In this document: piece after piece, positions 25,840-34,662 of the stretch | Numbering within the stretch: the first letter of the stretch is position 1 | Layout of the letters: the number at the start of each line of letters is the position of its first letter | NCBI GenBank assembly: GCA_039024295.1 | Contig: JBCDIQ010000001.1 | Span: forward strand, 5,420-69,419 | Direction: 5' to 3' | DNA length: 64,000 nt | Origin: JBCDIQ01 sp039024295 | GTDB taxonomy: Bacteria > Bacteroidota > Bacteroidia > J057 | Translations under genes and position numbers: made by a program | The notes under the pieces: generated by a model | Database searches by the model: none | Seen by the model: only the letters and a program-made list of their open reading frames with translations | What the model was told of the DNA's origin: nothing

Positions 25840-27021
25840 TTAGTGGTGGTCGTCGTGGGTTTCCATTGCCTGTCCCATGAACACGGCAGTCAACAGACAG
25901 AATACATACGCCTGCACAATTCCCACAATCACCTCTAGACACAAGATTCCGATGTAGAATATGATGGTCAATGGAGAGATGCCAAACGCACCTGCAAGGT
26001 TGGTACCACCTTCTCCCATGATGAAGATCAAGCATACCAATGCAAGCAACATGAAGTGACCAGCAGAGATATTCGCAAACAAACGAATCATCAGGGCTAT
26101 CGGCTTGATAAACATCCCAAAGATTTCAATTGGGGTGATAATCGCCCACATCACAGGAGGTACCCCTGGCATGGCAAACATGTGCTGCCAGTAATCCTTG
26201 GTTCCATTAATCTGAATCAGAATAAACGAGAACAATGCCAAAGTAAAGGTGATGGAGATGTTTCCCATGATGTTGGAGTTGAACGGGGTCATCCCCAACA
26301 AATTGGCAAACCATATAAAGAAAAACAGGGTCAGCAGGTAAGGCGTGTACGCATCTGCTTTCTTTCCAAGGTAAGTTCTTGCGATTTCGTCACGGACGAA
26401 GATCACGAAAGGCTCGAAGAAGGATTGAACGCCCTTTGGCGCTTTTCCTCTGTTCTTGGCATATCCCTTGGCAACTTGTAAGAAGATCAGTGCCAACACT
26501 AATAGCACCAAAAACATCTGAACCACCGTTTTTGTCGGAGAGAAGTCCCATGCTTTTTCACCTATGATGGTTTCAGCATATTCTCCGTATGCATGTCCAT
26601 GTGGATGGTAGCCCCAAGTTTCGGCATCATAAGAGGCACCGGATGCTAAATGGTAAGGCTTCTCGTGGTAAACCACGTATTTCCTACTTTTCAGCAGGGC
26701 TTCGGTGCTGCCAAAAAACTCTACACCATGCTCCGAGGAATAAAACAACCAAGGAAGGTGGAGGGCAACAGGTTTGTACACCTTATTTCCATTCGCATCC
26801 GTGGAGGGAAAATCGGTGATGTGCCAGTCATGGGAATCCATAACGTGGTGCATCATCGTTTCACCGGCATTGAATTTTTCTTCATGATGGGTTGCATCGT
26901 GAGCGTGATCAGCTTGCTCATGATGGGATTCACCATGATCTTGCCCATCGTGTTGGGCGTAGGAGGATGGAAGGAAAATCAGGCTGCAGAGGATGAGGAG
27001 GAGGGTAGAAAGTCTGTTCAT
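25840..27021 (-). CDS. atpB: ATP synthase F0 subunit a with His-rich ends
   Basis: Stator channel protein. 393 residues from ATG 27021; an in-frame ATG at 27030 is nearly as good. The first about 20 residues are a signal-like segment (LLLILCSLIFLPSSYAQ), followed by a long extension with more than 12 His (DHGESHHEQADHAHDATHHE) before the canonical domain. That domain has the conserved Arg in PIALMIRLFANISAGH, the IEIFGMFIKP region and VQAYVFCLLTAVFMG; the tail ends METHDDHH. Extended a subunits are typical of Bacteroidota; the His clusters may bind metal (inference). Confidence 0.95.
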   Translation of the reverse strand: MNRLSTLLLILCSLIFLPSSYAQHDGQDHGESHHEQADHAHDATHHEEKFNAGETMMHHVMDSHDWHITDFPSTDANGNKVYKPVALHLPWLFYSSEHGVEFFGSTEALLKSRKYVVYHEKPYHLASGASYDAETWGYHPHGHAYGEYAETIIGEKAWDFSPTKTVVQMFLVLLVLALIFLQVAKGYAKNRGKAPKGVQSFFEPFVIFVRDEIARTYLGKKADAYTPYLLTLFFFIWFANLLGMTPFNSNIMGNISITFTLALFSFILIQINGTKDYWQHMFAMPGVPPVMWAIITPIEIFGMFIKPIALMIRLFANISAGHFMLLALVCLIFIMGEGGTNLAGAFGISPLTIIFYIGILCLEVIVGIVQAYVFCLLTAVFMGQAMETHDDHH

Positions 27022-27050
27022 CGCAACCATAAAAATCAATTATGTAAAAG

Positions 27051-27443
27051 CTATGTTTTCTGCTTTGGATTTGCTCGCAAGTTATACATTAAAGCACTAA
27101 CTTCAAATATGGTGAAAATAAGATATATAATAAAATAGCCTACGACATAAGAACTAATCCCGTCCTTAAAGGAAAGTGCTACCACCGCTACACTTAAAAG
27201 TCCAAGGCCCATTTTGGCTAGCATACCTGTGAACAAATAATTGAGAAATTTCTTGGGATCCCGTTCAAGCCCCCGGGCTACAACCAGATAGGAAACGATC
27301 GTGCTGAGCGCACCGATTGCCACCGCGAGTATGAGCAGGCTTGGATAATAGGTAGCCAGAAAGCCATCTCGAAACAGCCAGATAAGTGCTGAAAAAAGAA
27401 TGGAGGAGGTGAGAATGAGGGCAAAAAAGACAGAGGACTTCAT
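27051..27443 (-). CDS. Four-helix membrane protein of the atp operon (AtpI/UncI-like position)
   Basis: 130 residues with four hydrophobic segments (ALILTSSILFSALIWLF; LLILAVAIGALSTIVSYLVV; LNYLFTGMLAKMGLGLLSVAVVAL; VVGYFIIYLIFTIFEVSALMY). Size, topology and position between the AtpZ-like gene and atpB match the UncI/AtpI proteins that help build the c-ring in other bacteria, but the sequence is too divergent for me to assign it by motif. Confidence 0.7.
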   Translation of the reverse strand: MKSSVFFALILTSSILFSALIWLFRDGFLATYYPSLLILAVAIGALSTIVSYLVVARGLERDPKKFLNYLFTGMLAKMGLGLLSVAVVALSFKDGISSYVVGYFIIYLIFTIFEVSALMYNLRANPKQKT

Positions 27444-27448
27444 AAGAC

Positions 27449-27661
27449 TTACTGCTTATTACCGCCCATGGTTTTTACCATAAGGTAAATAGCGGTCGCG
27501 CAGCCAAACAGGGAAAGTCCCAGCACAAACCAGGGCTTTTCAGTTTCAAATTTTTGATCTAACATATACCCTCCTCCAGCCCCTACCAACACACATGCGA
27601 GCATTTCCAGGCCCAGTGTGGTGTATTTTAAATAAGGTCCGAAGGGGCTATTACCTGCCAT
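27449..27661 (-). CDS. AtpZ/AtpI family small membrane protein
   Basis: 70 residues, two membrane helices (YTTLGLEMLACVLVGAGGGYML; WFVLGLSLFGCATAIYLMV) with the short loop DQKFETEKP between, as in AtpZ (a Mg2+/Ca2+-transport-linked helper of F-ATPase assembly). It starts the small-protein pair before atpB and ends 5 bases before the next start. Confidence 0.8.
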   Translation of the reverse strand: MAGNSPFGPYLKYTTLGLEMLACVLVGAGGGYMLDQKFETEKPWFVLGLSLFGCATAIYLMVKTMGGNKQ

Positions 27662-27723
27662 GGGTTAGGATTTGAAAAGGGGGTTGACCTAAGGCCAATT
27701 CCCCTTTAAAAAGATTTTGGGAA

Positions 27724-28251
27724 CTAGCCGGCCCGGTTCACTTTCTGGTTAGGCATCCCTGGCTTGTTTCCTGTATTTTGATTGTTGGGACGATTGTTCT
27801 GGTTTTTGTTCTGGTTCTTGGAAAGGAGGTCGTTGGCACCTTGAGGCTTTCTTTTCAAGATCTCCTGTGCGGCCTCACCCATTTTACAGCTACCTGTAAA
27901 AATGGCTCCCATTTGTACCACCAGTTTCTGGGTGAAAATATCGCCGTACACCTTGGACGACTTGTCCAACTGCAACAACTCCCGGGTGATTACATTTCCT
28001 TTGATTTCACCTTCGATGGTAGCATTGCGAGCATCTACGCTTCCTTCAATGTACCCTGTACCGCTTACGACCAGCTTGGAATTACACACCAACGTGCCAA
28101 TCACCTTGCCTTCGATTCGCATGTCGCCTTCTGCGTTGATGTTGCCCACAACCACAGTACCCGCGGCAATGTTGTTCCAAGTCTTGTCATTTCCTTTTGA
28201 AGAACTGGAAGAAGGTCGTGAGCTGGTTTCGTTTGATTTATTTCCGAACAT
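27724..28251 (-). CDS. Bactofilin family cytoskeletal protein
   Basis: Polymer-forming cytoskeletal protein. 175 residues: a Ser/Lys-rich start, a DUF583 right-handed beta helix at about 30-125 (GNINAEGDMRIEGKVIGTL, GYIEGSVDARNATIEGEIKG), then a disordered Asn/Gln-rich tail (KNQNKNQNNRPNNQNTGNK). Bactofilins often recruit cell-wall hydrolases; here the gene upstream is an M23 peptidase, as in other Bacteroidota, which suggests a shape or wall-remodelling role. Confidence 0.92.
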   Translation of the reverse strand: MFGNKSNETSSRPSSSSSKGNDKTWNNIAAGTVVVGNINAEGDMRIEGKVIGTLVCNSKLVVSGTGYIEGSVDARNATIEGEIKGNVITRELLQLDKSSKVYGDIFTQKLVVQMGAIFTGSCKMGEAAQEILKRKPQGANDLLSKNQNKNQNNRPNNQNTGNKPGMPNQKVNRAG

Positions 28252-28370
28252 AATTACAACGGTGTTTCAGATGAGTATGGGTTGTTTAAGAATTAAAACA
28301 GGGTTACACGTTGGATATCAATATTTGAGGTTCAATTTGGACAATGGTTAGCTGAAAATCAACTTTAACC

Positions 28371-29300
28371 CTATAATCCCTTGTAGTAGGTCATCGGGTC
28401 TACAGGCCGCCCCTGGTACCATAGCTCGAAATGCAGGTGAGGGCCACTGGAATTTTCCCCGGTATTGCCAATGACAGCCACACCTTCTCCGGCAAGGACA
28501 ATGTCCCCAACCCTGGCAAGCAGGCGGCTGTTGTGCTTGTAAAAGGTTAAAATACCTTGTTGATTGGCCAGGCCAATTACATGGCCGTCCTTTTCGGAGT
28601 ATTCTGCATAGATGACACGGCCATCGGTGGCCGCCATCACCATGGCTCCTTCATCCGCTACAATATCTACGCCGTAATGGCCTTTTTCCATATTAAAAGG
28701 TGCTCGAATCTCACCACTTATGGGAGGATATAGGTTGAGCAGGGCTTGTGCGGGAGAGCTGGGAGATACCCCAACCGGGTTGTTCACATATACAATCTTT
28801 ACCGGTGCAGGTGCTTCCTGCACTTCTGCAGCCGGAGGTTGAGCCGGCGGGTCATTAGAGGCTTCATCTTCAATTTCGACATTGGTATTGGAAACAACTG
28901 GCGCGTTTTGCGCCTGGATCAGGCTGTCATTGGTGATGATCCTGAGCCTTGCTAGCATGCTGTCATCCAGGCGGCCACCCATCCGAAGGAAGCTCAACAC
29001 CAGGGAGTCACGCTGCTCCACCTGGGTGGTCATCATCTCTAGTTGCTGCTGCATTTCCCGTACCTGAACTTCATATTGAGGGTTTAGGTAACCTGGAATC
29101 TGCTCTCGAATGGAAGGGGTAAAAACAATCAGGCTGGCAGTACCTCCTATGATGCCCACCAATAGCACCAATGCAACCAAAACCACTGAAATGGGTTTAA
29201 TTAAGTATTGCCTGCGTTGTGAAAGCGTCTCATTATCAATGAATGAAACACGATACACCCGGCTCAACGTTTGTTTCAGGTAAGCAAAAAGGGCTTTCAT
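28371..29300 (-). CDS. M23 family metallopeptidase (LytM), membrane-anchored
   Basis: 309 residues. A membrane segment at about 35-57 (ISVVLVALVLLVGIIGGTASLIVF), a coiled-coil stretch (QVREMQQQLEMMTTQVEQRD), a Pro/Ala-rich linker, then a LytM domain from about 195. Zinc ligands are intact: His and Asp of HYGVDIV, and the H-x-H of GPHLHFELWY. It cuts peptidoglycan cross-links. The divergent promoter region is shared with porW, and it is followed by bactofilin. Confidence 0.93.
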   Translation of the reverse strand: MKALFAYLKQTLSRVYRVSFIDNETLSQRRQYLIKPISVVLVALVLLVGIIGGTASLIVFTPSIREQIPGYLNPQYEVQVREMQQQLEMMTTQVEQRDSLVLSFLRMGGRLDDSMLARLRIITNDSLIQAQNAPVVSNTNVEIEDEASNDPPAQPPAAEVQEAPAPVKIVYVNNPVGVSPSSPAQALLNLYPPISGEIRAPFNMEKGHYGVDIVADEGAMVMAATDGRVIYAEYSEKDGHVIGLANQQGILTFYKHNSRLLARVGDIVLAGEGVAVIGNTGENSSGPHLHFELWYQGRPVDPMTYYKGL

Positions 29301-29365
29301 GGGTACGTAAAACCTGATCTAAGATTTGGGAGAATTAATGACACGTTTTTCAACTGCAGAATGAA

Positions 29366-29373
29366 TATATTTG
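29366..29373 (+). promoter_or_regulatory. Probable -7 element (TATATTTG) of porW
   Basis: TATATTTG fits TAnnTTTG and lies 40 bases before the porW ATG in the region divergent from the M23 gene. No strong -33 TTG at the usual distance. Confidence 0.45.
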
Positions 29374-29413
29374 CTTCTGCAAATCATTCAGCTGAACAAA
29401 GTGTATCTACCCT

Positions 29414-32074
29414 ATGGCGGTTTCACCATATCTCAAGGCCAAACTTACGAATTTTTTCCTTCTGCTTCTCGCAGTCTCGTTGCTTTCGTGTGGAAAAGAG
29501 CGCAAGAACTTTGTGGCAAGGTTTTACCACAACACCACTTCCTATTTCAACGGTTATTACAATGCTGATAAGCTGATTAAGGAAACTTCCAACCGGCTGG
29601 ACCAGGAGTATCGGTATCCTGAAAAGGATTTTCTCGATGTGATTTATTATGGGACAGAGGAGGAAATCAAAAATTTTGAAGCGGACTTTGACAAGGTCAT
29701 CGAGAAAAACGATGTGGTGATTTATAAACACCCCAAGGGTAACTGGGTGGATGACTGTCGGCTAATGAACGGCAAAGGGTACTTCTATAAGCAGAACTAT
29801 ACCCTGGCCATGCAGAACTTTGACAATGTGCTGGAAAAATTTCCTGAGTCCAAGCTTATCCCCGAAGCACAGCTCTGGAAGTCCATGACGTATTATTACA
29901 TGGGCAATGAGGAAATGGCCCTGGATTACCTCCAGGATAACATTCTTGCCTATGACACCATCGAATTTCGCAAAAAAGCCCTCGGAGAACTGGCAGTTTT
30001 TCAATCTGAGCTGGCCATTGAACGAGAGGCCTATGATACTGCGATGATCTCCCTTTCTGAAAACATCAACCATATCAAAGGCAGACATAAACGAGCAAAG
30101 GCCAATTTTTTGATGGGACAATTACACACCCAGCAAAAAAATTATCCCCAAGCACTGGAATCCTATCAGGCGGTTCCCAAGCTGAGCACAGACTATGAGC
30201 TTACCTTCAACTCCAAACTAAAAATTGCCCGTTTATATGTCGATTACCAGGAAGGCAAGGACGATGACCAAAAAGTGTATAAGTACCTCTCAAAAATGCT
30301 GAGAGACGAGAAAAACCTGGAATACCAGGACCAGATTTATTATGAATTTGCCTTACTGGAATTGAAGAAGGACAGCATAACCCCGGCGATAGATTACCTA
30401 AAGTCTTCCATCAAGGCGAATGCAGGTAACCAGCGTCAAAAAGCACTTTCCTATTACAAGATAGGGCTGATATATTTCGAAAGCCTCCAGAAATACGGCC
30501 CCGCTCAAGCCTATTTTGACAGTGCGGCAACTGCCGTAACGGAGCAAATGCCAGAGTATAAGGAGATTACACGTATTGCGGCTACCCTGAAAGATTATGT
30601 CAATTATGTGACCACAATTGCCTACCAGGACAGCATGTTGCAGCTCGCAACCCTTTCCGACGAAGAACTGGAGGAGGTGATCGACAAGGTGGCCGAGATT
30701 GAAGAGCAAAAAAGGCTGGCTGAACAAGAACGTCAGCTTCAGGAGCTATCAGCCCAGCAAGGGCAGTTTAATGACCCCTTTGCCCAGGGCGGCGGCTCAG
30801 GAGGTTCCTGGTACTTTGATAACCCTGTGGCGATCCAAAATGGCAAGCAGCAGTTTATGCAAAACTGGGGTTCTCGAAAAAATGAGGACAACTGGCGGCG
30901 TAGCCAGAAGCAGATGGCCCTTGTTAGTTCAGAAGATGACAAAGAGGAGAATGCAGAACCCGTCGACTCCAGTTTGGTGAATAAATACGGAGATCGGTTC
31001 AAGTATTATAAAGACATCCCCAAGACAGAGGAGGCCAAGGCAAAATCACTTGAGAAGATTGAATACGCCCTGTACAACCTCGGCCAGATTTACAGCCAGA
31101 AGCTCAATGAGCCGGATTCTGCTGTGAAGACATTTGAAACGCTGTTGGACCGTTTCGAAAACTCTGAATTCACCCTTCAGACCCGATACGCCCTGTACCA
31201 ATTATACCTGGCACAGGAAATCCCCATTTACAACATCCACAAAAACTACATCCTCTCGGAGCACCCAAAGAGTGTGTATGCCTACCTGATCCTTGGCAAA
31301 GACCCCAATGAATTGAAGGACCGCGAACAGGCATTTAAGGTGGCTTATACGGGCTTGTTCCGTGCCTACCGGGACCGGGAATATGAAACCGCGCTAGGAT
31401 TCAGCCGGTTTTTGCAAGCACAATTCGGAGACATGCCGGAACTAGATGTGGCCCGTCTGCTGTACATTCGGGGGATGTCATATGGCTACTTGGATGATAA
31501 GGACAGCTTGAAAACCATTCTGACCAATGTGGTGAGCACCTATCCCGAAGCAGATGTTACCCCATTGGCACGAAAAACGTTGGAATACCTCAATAATGGC
31601 CTGACAGGAGAAGAAGGGGCACCCAGCGAAACGGGCTTCCCCTCTGTGGACGAATCAACGGGAGATCCTTCTCTTTCTGATCCCAACAATCCCAAATATC
31701 AAGGCTTCACTGCTGACATCAAGTCCAATGACAAGATCTTTGTCTTAATGTTTTTGGATAAAAACACCATCAGTAAGAACGATGCCAGCCGTGCAGTGTC
31801 CAACTTCAACAAGGACAATTTTTCGGAATCCAACCTTAAGGTGTTCACTTTCTTATACCAGGGCACACATCTACTTCCTTACATCAGCCATTTTAAAGCA
31901 GAAGAGGATGCCCAGAAATATGTCCAGGCATTTAAAACGTCTGATGCTGCCACGGTCATGCTGGGGGAGGATGGAAAGATTTTCTATATCTCCCATACCA
32001 ACTTTAAGTTGGCCTACGGCAAAAAGCGCATGACCGATTACATTGATTACTTCCAGTATATCATGAAGCAATAG
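29414..32074 (+). CDS. porW: Type IX secretion / gliding lipoprotein PorW (SprE)
   Basis: 886 residues. A lipobox ends at Cys26 (VSLLSC). The mature start HNTTSYFNGYYNADKLI is the typical SprE/PorW opening. TPR repeats follow (QNFDNVLEKFPESKLIPEAQ; LESYQAVPKL), then a coiled-coil insert (IDKVAEIEEQKRLAEQERQL), a second TPR block and a C-terminal domain. PorW links the outer-membrane translocon to the T9SS motor in studied species and is needed for secretion of proteins carrying T9SS C-terminal domains; two such cargo candidates are in this window. It is on its own strand, divergent from the bactofilin/M23 pair. Confidence 0.9.
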   Translation: MAVSPYLKAKLTNFFLLLLAVSLLSCGKERKNFVARFYHNTTSYFNGYYNADKLIKETSNRLDQEYRYPEKDFLDVIYYGTEEEIKNFEADFDKVIEKNDVVIYKHPKGNWVDDCRLMNGKGYFYKQNYTLAMQNFDNVLEKFPESKLIPEAQLWKSMTYYYMGNEEMALDYLQDNILAYDTIEFRKKALGELAVFQSELAIEREAYDTAMISLSENINHIKGRHKRAKANFLMGQLHTQQKNYPQALESYQAVPKLSTDYELTFNSKLKIARLYVDYQEGKDDDQKVYKYLSKMLRDEKNLEYQDQIYYEFALLELKKDSITPAIDYLKSSIKANAGNQRQKALSYYKIGLIYFESLQKYGPAQAYFDSAATAVTEQMPEYKEITRIAATLKDYVNYVTTIAYQDSMLQLATLSDEELEEVIDKVAEIEEQKRLAEQERQLQELSAQQGQFNDPFAQGGGSGGSWYFDNPVAIQNGKQQFMQNWGSRKNEDNWRRSQKQMALVSSEDDKEENAEPVDSSLVNKYGDRFKYYKDIPKTEEAKAKSLEKIEYALYNLGQIYSQKLNEPDSAVKTFETLLDRFENSEFTLQTRYALYQLYLAQEIPIYNIHKNYILSEHPKSVYAYLILGKDPNELKDREQAFKVAYTGLFRAYRDREYETALGFSRFLQAQFGDMPELDVARLLYIRGMSYGYLDDKDSLKTILTNVVSTYPEADVTPLARKTLEYLNNGLTGEEGAPSETGFPSVDESTGDPSLSDPNNPKYQGFTADIKSNDKIFVLMFLDKNTISKNDASRAVSNFNKDNFSESNLKVFTFLYQGTHLLPYISHFKAEEDAQKYVQAFKTSDAATVMLGEDGKIFYISHTNFKLAYGKKRMTDYIDYFQYIMKQ

Positions 32075-32117
32075 GGTTGGGGTGTAAGGTATTCTGATTT
32101 TCACAAAGCGCACCAAT

Positions 32118-32171
32118 GTACCTCCGGTCTCTGACCGGAGGGTTAATACACCGTTCGCATAACGGTGGTAC
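32118..32171 (+). repeat. Double-hairpin element, copy 1
   Basis: 54 bases, closed by GTACC (5') and GGTAC (3'). Hairpin one CCTCCGGT-CTCTG-ACCGGAGG (8 pairs); hairpin two CACCGTT-CGCAT-AACGGTG (7 pairs). The outer GTACC/GGTAC can pair to make a three-way junction. Confidence 0.75.
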
Positions 32172-32303
32172 AGGACTGTGAGGCCCACTTCTCCAAATCA
32201 GGCTTTGTGATTTTGATCGTGATAGGTTGTGAAAGAGCTAGGCTTTAGGAATCACAGGATACAATGTGGATCGGGTATTCTGATATCCCCAAAGCGCACC
32301 AAT

Positions 32304-32357
32304 GTACCTTCGGTCTCTGACCGGAGGGTTAATATGCCGTTAGCATAACGGTGGTAC
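32304..32357 (+). repeat. Double-hairpin element, copy 2
   Basis: 54 bases, same outer GTACC/GGTAC. Hairpin one now has CTTCGGT against ACCGAAG-complementing ACCGGAG, a G-T wobble that keeps the stem. Hairpin two is CCGTT-AGCAT-AACGG. Confidence 0.75.
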
Positions 32358-32629
32358 AGGACTGTGAGACCCACTTCTTAAGGCCGGGATTTATGATTTT
32401 GGCCGTGAAGAATTGTGAAAGATGCTATGCTATTTGAATTCTGGTATTCATTGTGAGGGTTGTGCATTCTGATTTTCACAAAGCGCACTTTGGCCACCTC
32501 CAAAAGGCTGTTACCCTAGATGATTAACAGTTTTTGATCAGCCGTCCCCTGAAATTTGTTGCAAAAATCCGCCGGGCAAAAACAGATGTTGCCTTTGTTT
32601 GTTTTCAAAGAACATAACCCCAAAATCCT

Positions 32630-33862
32630 ATGAAATCCCTTCTCTCCACCCTGATTATTTCCCTCGGAACCATTCTCCTCCTCCAAGCCCAAGAAACCGA
32701 TCCTTTGCACGGTGTGCGGGTGGATGTGGTGTACCTGGCATCAGATTACCTAGAAGGTCGTGAAACAGGCACTCAGGGAGAAGCCCTGGCAGCTGCATAT
32801 ATCGCACAAAGATTTGAAGCCTTGGGGCTAACCCCTGCAAATGAGAACGAATGGTTTCAGCCGTTCAAGTTTAACTTCAGCAAAAACCCACACGCCAAGC
32901 CTGGCAGTGGAACTACTCGAACAGGGAAAAATGTGGTGGGATTTATCGACAACAAAGCCGAGACAACCGTCATCATTGGAGCGCATTATGACCATATTGG
33001 CCATGGACACTATGGCTCACGTACCCCTGGCGACACTGCCATTCACAACGGCGCAGATGACAATGCCAGTGGGGTGGCGGCCATCATTGAAGTAGCCCGT
33101 CAGCTCACCCGGGAATACGCCCCGGAAGACAACAACTATTTGTTCATCGCTTTTTCTGGCGAAGAAATGGGGTTATACGGCTCGAAGCACTATGCCAAAA
33201 AGCCGCTACAATCGCTCGAATCAGTCAACTACATGCTGAACTTCGACATGGTGGGCCGGATGAACGCTGAGAAAACCCTCGTGCTCACGGGTGCGGGCAC
33301 TTCTCCTAGTTGGAAACCTGCCATCGAAAATGCCAATAAGCAGGAACTGGTGCTGAAGACTTCTGATTCCGGCATCGGTCCCTCGGACCATACTTCCTTT
33401 TACTTGAAAGATATCCCAGTGCTGCACTTCTTCACCGGCCAGCACGATGACTACCACAAACCCGTCGATGACAGCCACCTGATTAATTTTGAAGGCATCC
33501 AGACAGTAGCCACTTATGCCGTGCAGCTGATCCGTGAGCTGGAAAAAGACAAGAAGCTTGCCTTTACCAAAACCAAGGACGAGCAACAAGGACGCAGGGC
33601 CGCCCGCTTCAAGGTATCCCTCGGGATTATGCCGGATTACACCGCCAGCGTTAAGGGCCTGCGCATAGACGCTGTCCTTGACGGTCGCCCGGCCCAAAAA
33701 GCAGGACTAGCAGATGGGGACATCATCACCCAAATGGGCGAAAAGGAAATCACCGATATCTACACCTACATGGAGGGCCTTGCCCAATTCGATGATGGAG
33801 ACACAGCCAAGATCACGGTCAAGCGCGGCGATGAGACCGTGGAGGTTGAGGTGCAGTTTTGA
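32630..33862 (+). CDS. M28 family zinc aminopeptidase with C-terminal PDZ domain, exported
   Basis: 410 residues. Signal peptide 1-20 (IISLGTILLLQAQ). The M28 core has all expected metal and catalytic residues: the HYDH His, the Asp of NGADDNASG, the Glu pair of FSGEE, the Asp of LNFDMVGR and the His of HFFTGQHDDYHKP. From about 310 there is a PDZ domain (SLGIMPDYTASVKGLRID, AGLADGDIITQMGEKEI), which may bind substrate C-termini. It probably acts in the periplasm or at the cell surface. It has its own upstream repeat-rich region and no operon partner. Confidence 0.93.
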   Translation: MKSLLSTLIISLGTILLLQAQETDPLHGVRVDVVYLASDYLEGRETGTQGEALAAAYIAQRFEALGLTPANENEWFQPFKFNFSKNPHAKPGSGTTRTGKNVVGFIDNKAETTVIIGAHYDHIGHGHYGSRTPGDTAIHNGADDNASGVAAIIEVARQLTREYAPEDNNYLFIAFSGEEMGLYGSKHYAKKPLQSLESVNYMLNFDMVGRMNAEKTLVLTGAGTSPSWKPAIENANKQELVLKTSDSGIGPSDHTSFYLKDIPVLHFFTGQHDDYHKPVDDSHLINFEGIQTVATYAVQLIRELEKDKKLAFTKTKDEQQGRRAARFKVSLGIMPDYTASVKGLRIDAVLDGRPAQKAGLADGDIITQMGEKEITDIYTYMEGLAQFDDGDTAKITVKRGDETVEVEVQF

Positions 33863-33870
33863 GGGGAGTG

Positions 33871-34122
33871 TTATTCGCAATACTTTTCCACTGCCGATTG
33901 GCGGATCAGTTGCTTATCGTCCAAACCAGAGGAGAGTTTAACTGATCCAAAAATGTCTCGAAATTCTTTCGGGACTTTCTCTTCTATGATTTCTTCTTCA
34001 GCAACGAGCCTTTTCAAGTAGTCTTCTACCAGTTCCTCAAGGCTTCTTCCGGTTTTTTCCGCGTAGATCTTGGCTTTTGTGATGATGGAAGAATCTATGA
34101 ACAGAGGGAGTTTGGAGGACAT
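33871..34122 (-). CDS. DUF6364-type ribbon-helix-helix protein, orphan antitoxin-like
   Basis: 83 residues from ATG 34122; an upstream in-frame stretch to 34182 adds a non-homologous leader. LPLFIDSSIITKAKIYAEKTGRSLEELVEDYLKRL is the DUF6364 pattern of RHH antitoxins normally paired with PIN toxins. Downstream there are only 8 bases to the M28 gene's end, so there is no toxin partner. It is either a lone regulator or a relic of a pair. Confidence 0.7.
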   Translation of the reverse strand: MSSKLPLFIDSSIITKAKIYAEKTGRSLEELVEDYLKRLVAEEEIIEEKVPKEFRDIFGSVKLSSGLDDKQLIRQSAVEKYCE

Positions 34123-34609
34123 AGGGGATATAGTTTTATTTTTTAGATGAATAGGGCTTGGGAGGGTTTTTCTGGTTAGCATTGTCGAATGTGACTAGAT
34201 AATAACCCAAAAACAGATAAAAGGACCAACTGACGGCACTCAACCCGAAGGGTTGATATATGGATAGAAATGGCGAATTAATTGGGCGATCCTGAAGGGA
34301 TCGAATAACTCGCAAGATTCTGGCAAGGATAATACCCACCCTTGAACTATACGACCTCTTCAGGGTCAGAGAAATGAATTCGGATCACCAATCCATACAT
34401 ATTTCATCCCTTCGGGATGAAAGGAATTGCTTCCAAAGACCTGGCACCAAAATAATTGTCCTCTGTCGTATCTAATCAACAGATTTCGCCCCGCTGGGGC
34501 TTTTTCCCATCGAAAACCTGTGCTAACCAAGGGCGTACTCCTCTGGAGCACGGTGCCCTGATAGGGATGGACAGATTACCATGATAGATTTTGTAAAAAT
34601 TAGGATAGC
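34123..34609. repeat. Cluster of short hairpins with mostly three-base loops
   Basis: The stretch from 34123 to 35128 has no supported gene. Its left part holds: TCAACCC-GAA-GGGTTGA (34240-34256), CGATCCT-GAA-GGGATCG (34287-34303, one wobble), GACCT-CTTCA-GGGTC (34353-34367), TTTCATCCC-TTC-GGGATGAAA (34402-34422) and GCCCC-GCT-GGGGC (34488-34500). The shared C-rich arm / trinucleotide loop / G-rich arm plan suggests one family. No coding or promoter signal was seen. Confidence 0.65.
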
Positions 34610-34662
34610 GTACCGCCGTTATCTGAACGGCGTAACCCTCTCCGGTCAGAGACCGGAGGTAC
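34610..34662 (-). repeat. Double-hairpin element, copy 3 (inverted)
   Basis: 53 bases. Read on the minus strand it again begins GTACC and ends GGTAC; hairpin one is CTCCGGT-CTCTG-ACCGGAG, unchanged, and hairpin two is GCCGTT-CAGAT-AACGGC. Against copy 1 (ACCGTT/AACGGT) both bases of the first pair changed, keeping the pairing. The flanks are unrelated to copies 1 and 2. Confidence 0.75.

Larger units (their letters stand above)
32089..32500 (+). repeat. About 186-bp tandem repeat carrying a double-hairpin element
   Basis: Unit one starts near 32089 and unit two near 32275, with partly conserved flanks: ATTCTGAT, AAAGCGCACCAAT before the element and AGGACTGTGAG, CCCACTTCT after it. A third, truncated unit starts near 32464 (ATTCTGATTTTCACAAAGCG) and stops before the element. 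The 555-base gap between porW and the M28 gene contains nothing else recognisable. Confidence 0.8.

Noticed and set aside
32118..32357. Two regularly placed repeats as a possible CRISPR array
   Set aside because: Only two direct copies, 132 bases apart with partly conserved flanks, no cas genes nearby; they are hairpin elements in a tandem unit.
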